Assembly (NCBI RefSeq): GCF_000003815.2
Contig: NC_049979.1
Coordinates: forward strand, 35,271,273-35,335,272
DNA from: Branchiostoma floridae
Taxonomy: Eukaryota; Chordata; Leptocardii; Amphioxiformes; Branchiostomatidae
Direction: 5' to 3'
Length of the DNA stretch: 64,000 bases
The position numbers were made by a program, and so were the translations under genes. Below the pieces are notes generated by a model, which did not search any database, was not told where the DNA came from, and saw nothing but the letters and a program-made list of their open reading frames with translations. Below, piece after piece: positions 22,901-37,900 of this stretch. The number at the start of each line of letters is the position of its first letter. Positions within the stretch are counted from its first letter, which is position 1.

Positions 22901-25900
22901 AGAAAACATTTGCCGTCTTAAAGCAACATTAAATTACCTATAATATTTAAGACAATAAAATCTATTTCAAGTCATGTCCAATTTAAACTGCAAATGGAAA
23001 ATAAAATTATTTGCACCCCCGCCCATTCAAGTTCAGACGACCATAACACCACGGACCGACATTGAGTAGCGGTCATGGCGCTGGAGGACCAAAATGAGAA
23101 GTCGTGTCTGAGTTCGTAGTGAACGAGATTCTCAAGAGCTGTGAAGCACAGGGATCCTGGAATGCCTCAGGAAAGCCGACAGAGATTTAGCGCCTGATAC
23201 GAACGAACTCGACAAACTGAAGAATGGGCGAGTGGAGAAATACGGAGCGTGCAACAGTTTATAACATAATGAATCGACTTTGTTCTTATTTCAAGCCTTG
23301 GAACAGAAATACATTTCACGTACAAGTTTTATGTTATAGAAATTGCTAAACTTTCTTTCCAACACTGAATTAATATAGGGACTTACCCTAAATTTTCGGC
23401 CAACTCCGTCGACCTTGTTCACAGAATGACCCTTTCTATCTCCAGCAGTGACGTCAGGAACACGCCACTTTTGCAGGAGGGGGTCATAAGTATCAGAGAG
23501 TCTGTGCCGCCCCCCGTCTCTGTTGAGTGTGGGCCGGTGGGCTCTAATGTACACTGCCTCCTTCACTCCTCGCGCGAAGAAATCCTGTTCTGAATCTAAG
23601 ATTTTGACTTTGTCCAACGAAACGGAATGTCCTGGAGACTCTATATGTATATGTTGCGCCACCTCAGACGATTTGACAGAACCTAGTTTTCAGTGCACGT
23701 TCCGTCTCACCAATGTACGTTTCCTTACAAGGGCCTTTGTTAGTTTTCCCTTGACACGTGATGTGGTACACCACCCCACACCTACTTTCTTTAGGAGTTT
23801 TGTCCTTGGGTGCCACTAGGAACTTCTTGAGCGTACGTGTCGGCTTGAAACAGGTCTTAATCCCGTATTTGTTGAAGACCCTCCTAAGGGCTTCTGAGGT
23901 TCCTTTCAAATAGGGCAAAACGACAAGACCTCTGTTTGTTTGGGAAGAAGACCGGTTTTGGGTGGTGTTATTTTGGGGTTCTGATCTTGGTGTAGTAGCC
24001 TTCTTAATCGCCCAGTCTGGGTAGCCGCACACTTTCAATGCCTTAATCACGTGGTCTTTCTCTCTTTGTTTGTTGGCCGAAAATTTAGGGTAAGTCCCTA
24101 TATTAATTCAGTGTTGGAAAGAAAGTTTAGCAATTTCTATAATGTATTCTACCAACACAGATGAACTTTCATGCCAAGTTTTATGTTGTTCAAATTCACT
24201 GTTCAAATTTATGTACTGAATAAAAGATGTATGTTTTAGAAAGGAATTTGTCGCTCCTACTCAACCGGAAACTCTACTCTACCCATTCTACTCTTAAATG
24301 GGTCAGTGTGAGTAGGCTATATGATAATAGGGTTAATGACCCACCTATTCCTCGGTATATATGGTGTCATAACGCCTGGTCCTTTGCTATAACCACCTCA
24401 CAAAACCACCTCGTTCGCTTCACTCACTCGTGGGTTTTAATCCATGGTTATAGCTGAGGACCAGGCGTTATGACACCATATACACCTCGGGGCGGGTCAT
24501 TAACCCTTTTTTTTTTTTTTTTCTTTATTCAAAAACACAGAACAAGGACAATGTGGCGCTGCACTCAAGTTTAACAACTTATTTTAACAGCGCCACATAA
24601 CAAAATACAAATAAATTAATAACATTAAGTAATCTAGGTCAACATATCAGGGCGCCATATCCCCCCACCCCAAGACATATGATAGTATCAATTGGCCTAA
24701 TTGGGTACATATGAAAAAAGAGAAATAACAAAATTAGAGCTGGGACTTCTATATCAACTTGACTGCAGTCATGCAGATCTAGAAGCGCTTAGTGTCCTCA
24801 ATGTAAGTTTGCGTGAGTAGCATCGTTTTAAAATTGTAAACAGAAGGTAGCAATGCGGAACCTCTGAGAATAAAATGTAATTTGACATTGTCAGACATAT
24901 TATTAAGGTTAACACGATGACCAAGTAAATCTGCAAGATTGCCGAAGAATTCCGATCTCTGATGGATATATAATGGGCAATAAAGCATAAAATGTAATAC
25001 GGATTCGCATTAACCCTTAATTATTAGGTAATTACTTAAATTTAAGTGGTGCACCCAAAAATATTTTGGTGCACCCAATTTTTTAAGCTGGGTGCACCAG
25101 TGCACCTAATGCCCAAAATGAATTTCGAGCCCAGTAATAACGTTAATGACCTGCCTGTTCCTCGGTGTACATGGTGTCATAACGCCTGGGCCTTTGCTAT
25201 AACCACCGAATAAAACCACCGAGTGAGCGAAGCGAACGAGGTGATTTTATGACACCATATACACCTCGGGACGGGTCATTAACCCTTAATTATACAACAC
25301 CAAAATACAAAATTTTTTGATTGTATTATTGATATTGATTATACTAATGATTATTCTTGACCTTTACAACCTTATTAATAATATGTATTATAAAAAATTC
25401 TCACTTATTATGGAAATGAGGTCCTTATTTGCATACAGAATCGGTTGTCTACCCAAATGACAAAAGTTGGTCAAAGTTTGGAATCTAATATTTGTACTAT
25501 TATAGTGATACTTCTTAGCAAAAGAAGGCTTTTATTACTATCTTTTTATTATACAAACGAGGCCCTGGATTGCATTCAGTCCAGGTTTTTGCAGCACAAT
25601 CCCGCAAGATTTTGTAGAGTTCTTGTGGTGTCTACTGCGAGATTTCATGGTCCGGTTAGATGTCGCTAAATGCCTGCCAGTGGCACGATTCTGCTTGATA
25701 GGTCCTTGCGGTAGTTTGCTGGATGTCTCGCGGGACGTTAGTAGTAGGGAAGCCAAGTCTGTATCCTATTCTGTGGTGTGAGACCTAAAGCTGATCGTGG
25801 CTTCCTGACCTGAGCCGGCAAGGCCGCCATAATAATTATAATATACATGAATTAGACATTATAGATTTGCAATGATATATCAATGTTTATCCCATTCTGT

Positions 25901-28900
25901 GGGTGAAAACGGTTAGAATTGAATTTAGACATTTTTTACTCTGGTTGGACCCCAAGGTTGAGTTATTTAATTTTCTTTTAGCATTTTTCACGATCGTGTG
26001 CATGTAGGGTGGGAGTTTTGCCCTGTTGAACACAAAACTCTCCTGGAGTGTCTGCCATAGGATCTGCAAAATATTCCAACAAGCAAAGCTACTTTGGCGC
26101 AGAAAATACCTAGTACTTGTAAATCTTAGATGACAACATGACCCATGACCTGGTCAGTATGCAAACTTAGCCGGCTTCAAGCCACATTTGCGTTCATACT
26201 GGAACCGCGAGTTCGCAGAACCACATTTTGAAACTAATTGGTTTGCCTAATTGGTTCGCAGTTTGGCTCGCTTCAATGTAACTTCGACCGTTCATACTGA
26301 GACACATGAATCCGACTTCTGTGGTTTTGGCTTGAAATCTGATTTGGCAAGCTTAGTATGAACGGTCAAAGTTACATTGAAGCCGGCCATACCTCGAACT
26401 ACCTAAGGTGGTTAGCGGTTTAGCCGACTTCAATGTGACTTTGAGCATTCACACTGAGCCACATGAATCCTACTTCCGATGGTTTCAGCTCAAAATCCGA
26501 TTTAGCAAGCTTGTTTAGGGCTTTTTAGATTTTAAAAAATTGCGACTTCAGGCAACAAATTGCCACTGATTACAACTGGTTTGCACCCTTTGGTTTTTCT
26601 GAATTGCTTTTCGAAATTTTGGTGAAATTCCTCACAGTCCAGTGAGATATATCAATAAGGGAATTGCCATGTACAATGTCATGTATTATACAATTTTTGT
26701 TAGGTGCAGGTGCCTCAGAGGAAACTATTGTCTTAAAGTGCTAAATCATACAACATATGGGACCAATGTCAATCCTCTACTGTATCAGTTTCCATGCTAC
26801 TTTATGGTTAATGAGGCCATGGAGGTTTCCTTGATGAGGCCCATTTATTTAACAAGTGTTACTTTCCGATTGATAGTAAAATTTTATTTAATATGTCATG
26901 GTCATCCCATGCATGTAGTGTCCTGGGAAGACAGGCTGTGTGAAGAAAGTGCTAAAGCGATTTGTCCAGGTTAAGTTTCACTTCCAAAGTAAACTACAGT
27001 GGATCAACCGTGCAGCTCTCATTAAAGTGCCGTCAGGTAAAGGAAGTATCTTTATTTGTTTTATGTTGACGTTACAAAAATGTACAATCATGCAAACGGC
27101 ACTTTTATAATTGTGTAAAAGACTTTTAACACCATTAATTAAAATAAACTAGAATCTATAGTATATTTAGCTGTTCAAAATCTGTATTCCATTACATGTA
27201 TATTTTGCTTGAATGATATGTAATTCTTGTGCATTTCCTATCAATATAATATTATGTATTTCTTGTACAATTTTTCTATTTTAGTCTGACCAGAAATAGA
27301 TTAGATATAAAATTATACTTTGAAATGTCATTAAATGGAGAAAATATTGTTAGCTGCTTAGCTATACTGTAAATGCAGAAATGTTCGCAGTAGTTTTATG
27401 TTCGCAGTTTTTGCGGTGGCCACTTCACCACGAACACCACAAACATTTTCCATTACAGTAATACTATGTGACTACCGCGAACTTAAAACGATCGCGAAGA
27501 CTGAGTCTCCATTTCCCGCTGCCGCGAAAGTAAATCCCTGCAATCTTAAATGCATTTATTTTACTGTAATTGTTTAATTGTTACATTGGATGTTAACAGA
27601 GGAAGAGCAGGAAGTTGTCCACCAACTGAAGGCAGGAGACTGTGTGAAGGTGGCAGTGGATGTTGAAACATTCACAGCTAACCAGCATGGTCATGGTGGA
27701 TCTGTGCACCCTACATGGAATGTGAGTCATAGAATGAACACTTCTTAATAGTCCAAAAATGAATTTAAAAAAGACTCTACCCTGCAATAATGGACTCCCA
27801 TTGTAACAGCCCATGTAAAATGGTTGAATAGATGATTCCAAAACAATTCCTGTCATTAGATTTATGGAATTTTGAGTCATCACCCCAGTCTAAAAACAAA
27901 TTTTGAAAATCTCCCTTTCTGTGGTTGATGATTAAAATTGTTGATGGTGGTGGGCATTTCATAAAACAGAATATCGTTATACATGTACACTTGTCAGGGC
28001 TAAGCTGTAGTCCTTTTCTTTCCCCTATAGAAAGTTAAAAATTTGTTTGTGTAACCTATATCATTATAAGGTACTCATTTTTTTTACAGATAATGGAGAC
28101 AGCCGGAGTTATCAAATACATTGACATTGATGGCGATGCTTTCACCTGTTTCCAGAATGGCCTCAGGTTAAGATTAGAACAAATTTTTTGTATACTTTGT
28201 ATTATCATGTAATATACTATACATATCATAATGATACATGTCATTGGTGATGAATTCCTTAATTTCCTTAATTAAGTCTGCCAGGCAGGTTGAATAGAAT
28301 TTTGACACAGCAATGGTCAACGAGTGAAGGCAGCACTCAAAACTGTCTCTAAACTGAATGATATCAAGCAAACAATAGGTCAAGGCCAAACAGCAATCTC
28401 CTTTTTTACAACCAGATGGATAATCAACCCAGCAAGTCTGGAGAAAGTGAACCCAGAGGATATTGTTGAAGAGGACAGCAGTGAGCTGAACGTGAACCAC
28501 TGGGTAAAGGTTGATGCTGACAAGGCCAGGATCAAACAGGTCCAGACAGCAGCTGGTCCTTGGGATGATGTATTCTATGCTGTAAGTCAAATGTCTGCAG
28601 TTCATACAAGATCTGTAACTGTTAATTGTTTTCCTCAATGTTTTGCATCTTTCATAGGATGCACAGTCATTTCAAAGGGCTACATGTAGTCCTACTGACA
28701 AGCTAGGCTTAGTCTAATATCTTGACATATTTACAGCCATAGTACAGACTTTATAACTAGTAACTATGTATTCAATGTAGAAAGAATTCTAGCTTTACTT
28801 TTTTACTATGAACTGTAAGTTACAGTCTCAAGATTTACATACATTATATTTCATTTTTAGCAAAAAGACATTATTCTTCAACAAACTATGTAAATTCAAT

Positions 28901-31900
28901 TTTTATACAGTAAGCTGTTGGGGGTAAAAGCAAGATTGTAATAAAGTATTAATGATTCACTAAATCTCATCCAGGCTGCAGGAAAGGTTGGCTTGGTGAC
29001 AAAGGTCAATCCTTCTAGGAAGATTGTTTTCATCCATAATATTACATATTCACTGGACCCTGTGCTTGTCAAGAGGGCAAGTCTTAAAGGTAAGAACCAT
29101 GAATTGGATTCCAGGAATTGAATATGCAAAATTTAAATGTACAATCTGATAGATTTTTGTTAAATATAATTGTAACTTACAGAAGTCTAAGAACGAAAGT
29201 TGGTGATTGATTTGTCTTCAATACAAATGAAGTATTATCATATAGCCAGACGAAGTCGACCAATCAGAAGGCTCCATTTTCTCCATAACCCAGGTCATTA
29301 ATATCCCGTATACGACCCACATCCGGGATATAGGTCTCGTTCTCAGGGCATTGTGAGTAGAGGAATCCTTACAATGCTGGGAACGAGAACCACAAATGGG
29401 GCGCAATTCACAGAGGTGAATAAAACATGCGAATAGATCACAAACAGTGACGTTACAGCAGGTGCAGGGAGTTGTGGTGAGCTTTTTCCCAGCCACACAG
29501 TTAAGAGGGTTCGAAAGGGAGAGCAGGAATCCGCTCGGCTAACAAGAAAAAGGGCCAGATGAACAAACGGGATCTCGACTATAAGATTAAGCTAACGTTT
29601 CTATGTAAGGTAAATGTAATGCGCTCTCCAGAGCTGAGTTGTCACAGTTCGATATATGACAATGTCTAAATGATGATAACGTTAATGTCCCGCTTTCCTT
29701 TGGTGTGTACGGTGCCATAATTTATGTCCTGTTCCAATTACCACCTCATAGATAAACTTGTCCACAGTCGCTTCATTCGGTGGTTATAGGAATCGGCCAT
29801 GAATTATATTATGGCAGTCAGTATACATCTCAGGGCGGGTCATTAACCCTACATGTATATTACATACTACATACTACTTACATTATGTATATGTCTGCAG
29901 CCACCCGTGCTAGAAAGAAGAAAAAAAGCAATCCATCATCATTCTAAAAGCTATTTAGCTATTAGTAAGTATGATGTTTTGGTTATATCTGGAAGACCTT
30001 AATTTCCCTTTAACTAATAAATGTTTATTTGGCTATTTGGCAGACATGCAGGAAGAGTTCAACAACAATAGAAGGTCAGACTTTGCCAGAGGAGACCTGG
30101 TCAAGATTAGTGTGAGTCTGGACCAGCTGAAAAGTCTGCAGGATGGACATGGAGGGTACAAGGTAGACATGGAGAAGGTACAATTCGCACTTCAATTACT
30201 TGCCAGTCAAAGCTTTTTGTTGGGTCACTCAACACTTGTATGAGGTGCTTTCCTGTTCAAACTGAAACATTTTATTCTCAGCTTTTCTTGTTAAAGTAAT
30301 AATATGTTTTGGGCTCACTCTAGTGACATAATACCATAATTGTAGTCAGACAAAATGGAACTAATATCCGAAACCAAAACGGTTTATTAATATCCAAAAC
30401 GGAAATATATTTTGAGCTGAAAATCCACGTTGAGAGTTCTATATAATTATGCATTTATCTTTTCCATAATCGATTTTGTTTTAGTTTGCTTCATATTGCT
30501 TTCCATTTCTCACCATTTTGCACTTCCTGTACATTCCATTTTGTTTATTCTGTTCAATTTCGCACTTTCTGTACATTCTATTTCATTCATCTCATTCCAT
30601 TCCGCTCCATTTCATTCAATTTCACACTTTCTGTACACCCGATGCTTGGGGTCTGCTTACTTTCATGGAAGGAAAAAGCTGCATACTAGGACTCTTGGCA
30701 GAGGGAGAGCTGAAGTACAATGTATGACACATTTTTGCTAATCTATTGAGCAAGAGCTTAGCTGCAATGCATGGCATCATTCGTAAATGAGTGAAATTTC
30801 ATATTTGTGACATTAAATTTGCAAATTATGCAAAATTAATCATTTGAAGTCATCTATTATGTAATGTAAGTATCTTTAAATACATTTAATTAGATTTTAG
30901 TGGACTGATGTTCTAAAAGCTTTTGAACTATTATCATTTTGTACATGCATGACTCATACCTGTTTGATAACTTACATGTTACAAGACATAGTCATGTATA
31001 TATTATACAGGTCATTCTTTTGGGTCAGCCTGGATCTGTCGGATTCATTGATGATGATGGTGATGTCTATGTAAGATTTCGCCTTGGAAGGTAGGAAGTC
31101 TTGCAGTTACCAGTACATAATGAATGCTAGCTGATTTACCCAAGTAGAAATTCATGAAAACATATGTTTTTGTTGTGTTTGCGTGTTAAATTTGTGATTG
31201 TGAGTGTCCGTAGTTATTGAATACAGTACTAGTAGGGTGTCAGGATGTTATGGTATTCTAAAGTAAAGTGGCAGGAGATTTAATTTGACAGATACTTGCA
31301 ATGGGGGTGGTTTGTGGCTTTTGAAGCCAGTGCCAACTTTCATCTCGGGTAACGCTAGAATTGACGGCTCACGCTAGAGCCACCAAATTTTGTGAGTTTT
31401 CCTACAATTTAGTAGGAAACAAATTTCTACAAAGTTTGGAAAAATTTCCTTTTTTTGTGTTGCCATGGTAACCGTTTGTTGACATGCATTTTTAACGAAA
31501 CTCGCTACTTTCAGTTCTAACAAATGTATTTTTCGAATTTTTTCCTACATTTCTGCTATCATTTGGCATCGTGTGAGCCTACATTTGTACATGGCAGAAA
31601 CCTCAGGTCTAAACACCAGATAACACAATTCCACTGTAGAACTGATAGGTATAGGAAGACTACACTACCTTACCTTGTGGACTTGCTAAACAGTTCATAG
31701 TGCTAGTGGTATAAATAAGCTTTGTATGTATACACAGTTATTTTAAAAATGATTATTGTAATGTTTTATAATGTTTGAAATTGTGCACGATAGCATGCAT
31801 GGGAAATATTGTGAGAGTACAGCATACATTTTGTACATGCTCCATCAGATCAGACTCCATCCCAACACAAAAATGGACTCAATGTCAAATGTTGTTAAGC

Positions 31901-34900
31901 CTTTCTAGTCAAATTTTCTTTTCTCTACAGAACTTTACTATAAGTACTCTACAATTAAAAAGTAAGTCCTTTCCTGATGAGCCTGTTTACACGCTCACTG
32001 AGACTCACACACTGACACTATCCGGTTTAGCGTCCGTTCCCAGTGTCTGATTCAAGGGTTAAACGTTGGGTGAAGTCATTAACAATCTGATATAAAAAGT
32101 TGATTCTACTAAATTGAATGTCTCTGAGCAGTCCATGTACATTTTGGCAATTTAGTCTTTATCTAATTCAACAAAGGACTGTGGTTTTGCCTTCCCATTT
32201 CGATATGTGTTCTGTAACAACTAATCCGGAGTTCAGTTACAGACACTCAATATGTTTGTAGTGTGTTGCAGGAATTACTATCATTAAGTGACTGTGCATT
32301 TCAATTTGATTTTGAACAGAAAAGATATGCAATCCGTCCATATGTACCTGCAAGTCGACCATATTTTGATGTAGTCTCAGATGCAAAATGTTGATTTCCC
32401 TAGCAGATATAATATTATTGTTTTTTAATTGCAGACTATGTTTCAACCCAGCAGCCCTTACCAAGGTGACAAACACGTGTACAGAGGACAAGTTCTATGT
32501 TGGTGACCTGGTACAGATTGAGTCTGACCTGGAACGGTTCAAGGCTCTGCAGACTCCAGAGGAGCATGGGGGATATGTGGACCAAATGGCTAAGGTACGC
32601 GTAGTTGAGGATCTGATAATTTTTGCCTTCACCAGAATGACAGAAGGTTATGGAATTTTTGGGCCTATATGTAGGTCAACAGTAGCCTGGGTACCATCCG
32701 GATAGTGGTTCACTCCTATGTTTGCTTCTGTTACTAGTATCCGTCTGGAGACTTGTGCATTCAAACGTTTGGTGCTAACAGCAGTTGATGAGCGAATTAA
32801 AGAATTGGCTCTAGAGCGCTTGTTCCATGACAACAGGCCTCCCGCAAGCGGACGGAGGGCTCGTCCGGAGTTGGAACGCCTGTTCAAACGATCGCTTGGG
32901 CCACACCAATTTAAATAGTTTGTTCTCGGAATCGCCGCTTCTATTTTTCCCAATTTCAAAAAAAAAAAAAAAATCGGATCAGATCCACCACTCCGTTCAG
33001 TTGCTGACGAACTATCGGGTTCAGAACATCTGGAAGTACCAGTAGATTTATTTTCTCTCCCCCCAAATCCTTTGTTACCAATTTATTCATTTCTAGTTTG
33101 TTGCAAAACATAATTAGGAACATATAAATCATCGTAAAATATGAGATACACATGGACAAGCAACGTAGCAGAAGTTCATATTAAATCATGGCTCAGGAGC
33201 ATGTGCTCAAACACACAGTAAATTTTCAACTGAAACACAGAAATCGGCACCCAAATAAACAACTCAATAAATAAGTAATACTTTTTCACTCTTGTACCTC
33301 CATAGTCAACATGTTTTGGTATGCCTGAAAGGTAGAAATTCGTCCGAAAGCCGTCCGATTTTCCGAAAATGGAGTAAACAAACCGAGCGGCAGCCATTTT
33401 GTGAAGTGTGCAGCAGCGCCCCCTATCTTACTATCAGACTTCACAGCTGTTGACTTGTACTGTAATACAGTGAAGGGTCACTGGGTTTTTTCAAGGAGGT
33501 TTTTATCAAGTTGCATCTAATTTTTTGCTAACAAACAATTGTACATGTAACAAAAAAAGGGAGAATTAATATATGGTTTATAGTATATAGTACTTTTGGT
33601 TGTGCATTTATTTTTTGGGGAGTGCAAGTGTATTTATGATTTTTTTCATCTGCACCAGTTGACCATGAAATATATTTAGAGCCTTGGATGTATGGATTTT
33701 AACCAACACGGAGGGCAAATAATTCCAGCAATGTTTTTATTTTTATTTCTAGAGACAAACTTATATGAAATTTGTTGTTGTTATTACAGTTGTTGTTGTA
33801 GTTAAAATAGAAATTCTACTAAATTAAATACAAAATAAGCTTAATTTCTGTAAAAAATACTAACATTATACTGGTCTGTTTAAGATGTTTTGTGCTTACC
33901 ACGTGATAAGATAAAAATTAGATAGTTAACTAGAACGAAATATATTATATCATATTATAACAGATAAACTATTTTTAGCACTGTCACGTATACCATGGGG
34001 TCTGGGCCTGACCCCCAACTTGTTGCAAGTTCATTTTTTTTTTTTTTTTTCGCCCTGTCGCTTCAATTTTTTTCTGAAAAAATCCGAGAACCAACAAATT
34101 AAATTGGTATGGCCTTGAACCTATGTCACCAAGTACAGTAGGGGCATCTTCTCAGATAGATGTGCAAAAGTTAGGGGTAACGAGTCGTTCGGTGTAATAT
34201 AACCAGCTGCTGCCGCGCCGCGTGCCTGCGAAGCTGGTGTGTTACGCCGAACGGCGGTTATACCGGCTATATAGATACAGATACGGATATTCCATAATTC
34301 GCTCATGTGGGGACCAATCAGTGCCTGCGTCCAAAATTTGAACGATTCCAGACGTTAAAATGGTCCGCGTTCCCAGACGGAAACAGAGAAGCGACTGTAT
34401 ATAGTGCATAATGAATGTCAGAGCTAGAAGTAGACTGAAGTGACTGTATATTGCATATAATGAACACCGGAGCAAACTACTTTCCGGATGGTACCCAAGC
34501 TAGGTAAACAGCATATAACTCAAAAAGTTATCGATGGATTTTGATGATATTTGGTAGGTGTGTAGCAGTTGTGGAAAGGAAGATCAACAGTTTACTTATC
34601 TGTTCCTACATTTTCAGTATCACAAAAAATGTGTTGCTTAAATTTGTGTCCATCCAGCCAAAAATCCGAAGGTGCAAGATTTCTCTTTCTCTACACCTTG
34701 AAATGAAAATTGTTACGTGACCATTAAAAAAAAAAGTTGAAAAAAAAAGATGTGATGAAGGATCATGAAGGAACGTTATCATACATTGGTTCAGTGCGGA
34801 TCTAAGGCCTAGAATCGCAACAACCTCAGCGGGAGAGGCTGCTTCACAATGACTTTGTCATTGAACTGAAACAGTTTGCATTGTGAACCATTTGCTGTTT

Positions 34901-37900
34901 GGATTTTTGCATTACGAATAGGGCCTTAATTAAAGCAAGGAGCTTTTGTCAACAAAATGACTAATTATAAAAATCATTGAAATTAAAGGTTGGTCCTGAC
35001 TGATTGGTCTTGACTGATACAGGTCAAAAGCTTATAATAACTATTTATAATTAGATATCAAAGTTTTAGAAATATTGTATCCATAGGGAAGAATCAATTT
35101 TTGTTGTTGATATTACAGTTGTGTGGAAAGACTGGAAGAGTGTTGAGCATTGCTGACAGCAAGAGAGTCCAGGTCAAAGCTCTCGGAGAAATCAGGACTT
35201 TTAATCCAGATCTGCTAAGAAAGATGGGCAACTCAAGAGCTGGTTAGTCATTTTACATTGAATTTGTTCAGTTTATATCTTTATATTTCAGCCATACATA
35301 GCATGGTGAAATATATTGTATTCGTCATGTTTCTTCTTCTTTCTTTCTTTCTTTCTCCTGTCAAATCTTCAAAGTGATTCATCTCCGCCGTTCCTGGACC
35401 GAATGACCTGAAATTTGGCACAGGGGTAGAATGGGCCAATACCTTGATACTTTTTTCTCAGTTTTTTCATATCTGCCTCTAAAATGATTTTATTGAGATT
35501 TTTTGGTCAATTTTAGACCAAAACTGTATATTTTGGCCCCTGTACCCTGGTATTACAACCAAATGAGCTGAAATTTGACAGAGATGTGCCTTGATAATGC
35601 CCCCCATATAAATTCGATAACACTTTTGGTGTACAGTACAACAAAATGCTTATTTTTGCGATTTTTTGACCAATTTTTGACCAAAAAAGGACACTTTTGG
35701 CCCCTGTACCCTGGTATTACAACCAAATGAGCTGAAATTTGACAGAGATGTGCCTTGATAATGCCCCCATATAAATTCAATAACACTTTTGGTGTACAGT
35801 ACAACAAAATGCTTATTTTTGCGATTTTTTGACCAATTTTTGACCAAAAAAGGACACTTTTGGCTCCTGTACCTTGGTATTGCAACCGAATGAGCTGAAA
35901 TTTGACACAGATGTGCCTTGATAATCCCTTCATATAAATTCAATAACACTTTTGGTGTACAGTGCAACAAAATGCTTATTTTTGCGATTTTTGGCCAATT
36001 TTTGACCAAAAAAGGACACTTTTGGCTCCTGTACCCTGGTATTACAATTAAATGACCTGAAATTTGGTATAGATAGGCATTAGATACTTGGTAACAAGAT
36101 TCAAGTAAAATTTTTGATAAAACAACTTTAAAATGATTAATTTTGGCACTTTTCTGAGGGGAAATTTGTTTTCTTTTGGCCTCCTGACGTGACCTTCCGT
36201 GACCCCGCACAGAGCCACACCTGTGCGCGTCAGCCGGAGAGTTAATTGAATCAAAGACCTAGCCAATCAGCGAAGAGGAGGCCAAAGGCTAATTAATATT
36301 CAAAAGCGGGGCCTCATGATCCCGTATATAGCAGTGTTCCCGCCAGGGGGAGCGAAGCCCGCCTAAGGCTCTCGCATTTTAGACTATTCAGAAGGCTTTA
36401 TATTGTATCAGTTCTTAGGGGCATATCTATGATAATCGAAGCAGTCAATTAACTTCTCTTCAGGAGTTTAGCGTAACACTATTTCAGGTCAAACAGTCAA
36501 AGGCAACTAAAAACAAACTTTAACGTTACTGAGTTCAACAGTACTTATAACTTGTTATCCGAAGTTGAAATGCTAGCGATGGTATTTTTGCTGCGCTGTT
36601 AGCTCCGTGCGACTGTTGTTGACGGTCTTATAACGGTATATTTTGCACCCCTGTACCCTGGTATGAGTAACATTTGGTATAGATAGGCATAAGATAGTTG
36701 GTAAAATGATCCAAGTAAAATTTTTGGCATAAAGTACTGTAAAAGGCTTAATTCATCATCATCATCGCGGGCTGCTTGCCCGGACCAAGTCCACCCTCTC
36801 CTTCCACTCCAGACTTCTCTGTCCCCCATAGCGTTCTTAAGGTCCTCCACCCGAAGCCCCACATCACGTGCAAGTTGGTCTATGTATGTTAGTCTAGGAC
36901 GCCCAGCATGTGCATACCCGTGTGTTGGCTTCCACAGAATGCGTCCACTAGCAAGCTCAGCTTTGTTTCTAAAACAATGGCCGGCAAATCTGGTCCTACG
37001 CTCCCTGATGATGGTTGATATGGCAGGAATATTGCCATACAACTGTTCCTTGGTAGGATGTTGCTTCCATAACTTGTTAAGCACGGCCCTCAGCATACGT
37101 GTGTACTAAGTACCATCAAGCTTGCTTTCTAGTTTCCTAGTTAGTGTCCAAGCTGGTGAGCCATACAATAGTATAGATTCAACTATCGCTCTGAAGAAAT
37201 CCCTTTTCAGGTTGTCTGGTAGTGAAGACTTCCATATAGGACTTAGGTTGTGAAGAGCACTCCAGGCTTTGGCAATACGAATCAAAATATCCCTTTCAGT
37301 AGAAGAGATGTCACTTCCCAGATACGAGAACCTTTCGACTTGTTTCACAGGAGCTCCATTCAGGGCATCAATCTTGCCAATTTGATTAAAACAGATGTAC
37401 AGTCAAACCTGTCTATAGTGACCACTCAAGGGACCGGACAAATTTGGCCACTATAGACAGGTGGCCTCTGTATAGAGGTGGTAACTTGTAGATAAAATAC
37501 CCAAGGGACCGACAAAAAGTGGCCACTATGGACAGATGGCCCCTCTGTAGAGGTGGCCCCTAATACAGGTTTGACTGTACAGTCAAACCTGTCTATAGTG
37601 GCCACTCAAGGGACCGGACAAATTTGGCCACTATAGACAGGTGGCCTCTGTATAGAGGTGGTAACTTGTAGATAAAATACCCAAGGGACCGACAAAAAGT
37701 GGCCACTATGGACAGGTGGCCCCTCTGTAGAGGTGGCCCCTAATACAGGTTTGACTGTATTCAGTTTTTTTAACATTAACATAGAGACCAATCCCTGAAG
37801 CTGCCTCTTCCAGCGCATGTAATAGTTTTTCAGCATGTGCAATTTTGTCGGCAAGTAATGCCAAGTCATCTGCATAATCAGCATCTGTGATCTTCTTAGC

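Larger units (their letters stand above)
22388..25134. mobile_element. hAT-like insertion with AGGGCTCGAAAT ends
   Basis: Left end AGGGCTCGAAATACTGGGTG and right end ATTTCGAGCCCA are inverted repeats, each followed inward by GTGCACC-rich subterminal repeats. TAATAAC flanks it at 22381-22387 and 25135-25141. The size and end sequence resemble hAT elements. No transposase is visible, and the inside is mostly later insertions. Confidence 0.55.
21260..25284. mobile_element. TATCATATAGCC element, copy 1, interrupted
   Basis: Left end ATTATCATATAGCCAGGCG at 21260. An internal GGCTATATGATAATAAC block at 22370-22387 continues after an insertion at 25135 with TAATAACGTTAATGACC and a palindromic end GGGTCATTAACCC. 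Copies 2 and 3 show the block uninterrupted. Also holds a GTCGATGCAAATCGACACC hairpin at about 21370-21440. Confidence 0.55.

Noticed and set aside
26642-26974. 110-codon + frame overlapping exon j
   Set aside because: Different frame from the REP repeat; exon j in the third frame fits repeat pattern, splice sites and phase.
30430-30741. Phe/Ser-rich frames on the + strand
   Set aside because: A pyrimidine-rich TTTCTGTACATTC-type tandem tract produces them in all frames.
35553-36210. Antisense frames of 126 and 186 codons
   Set aside because: They follow the 163 bp tandem repeat and repeat their own sequence; no start context or domain.
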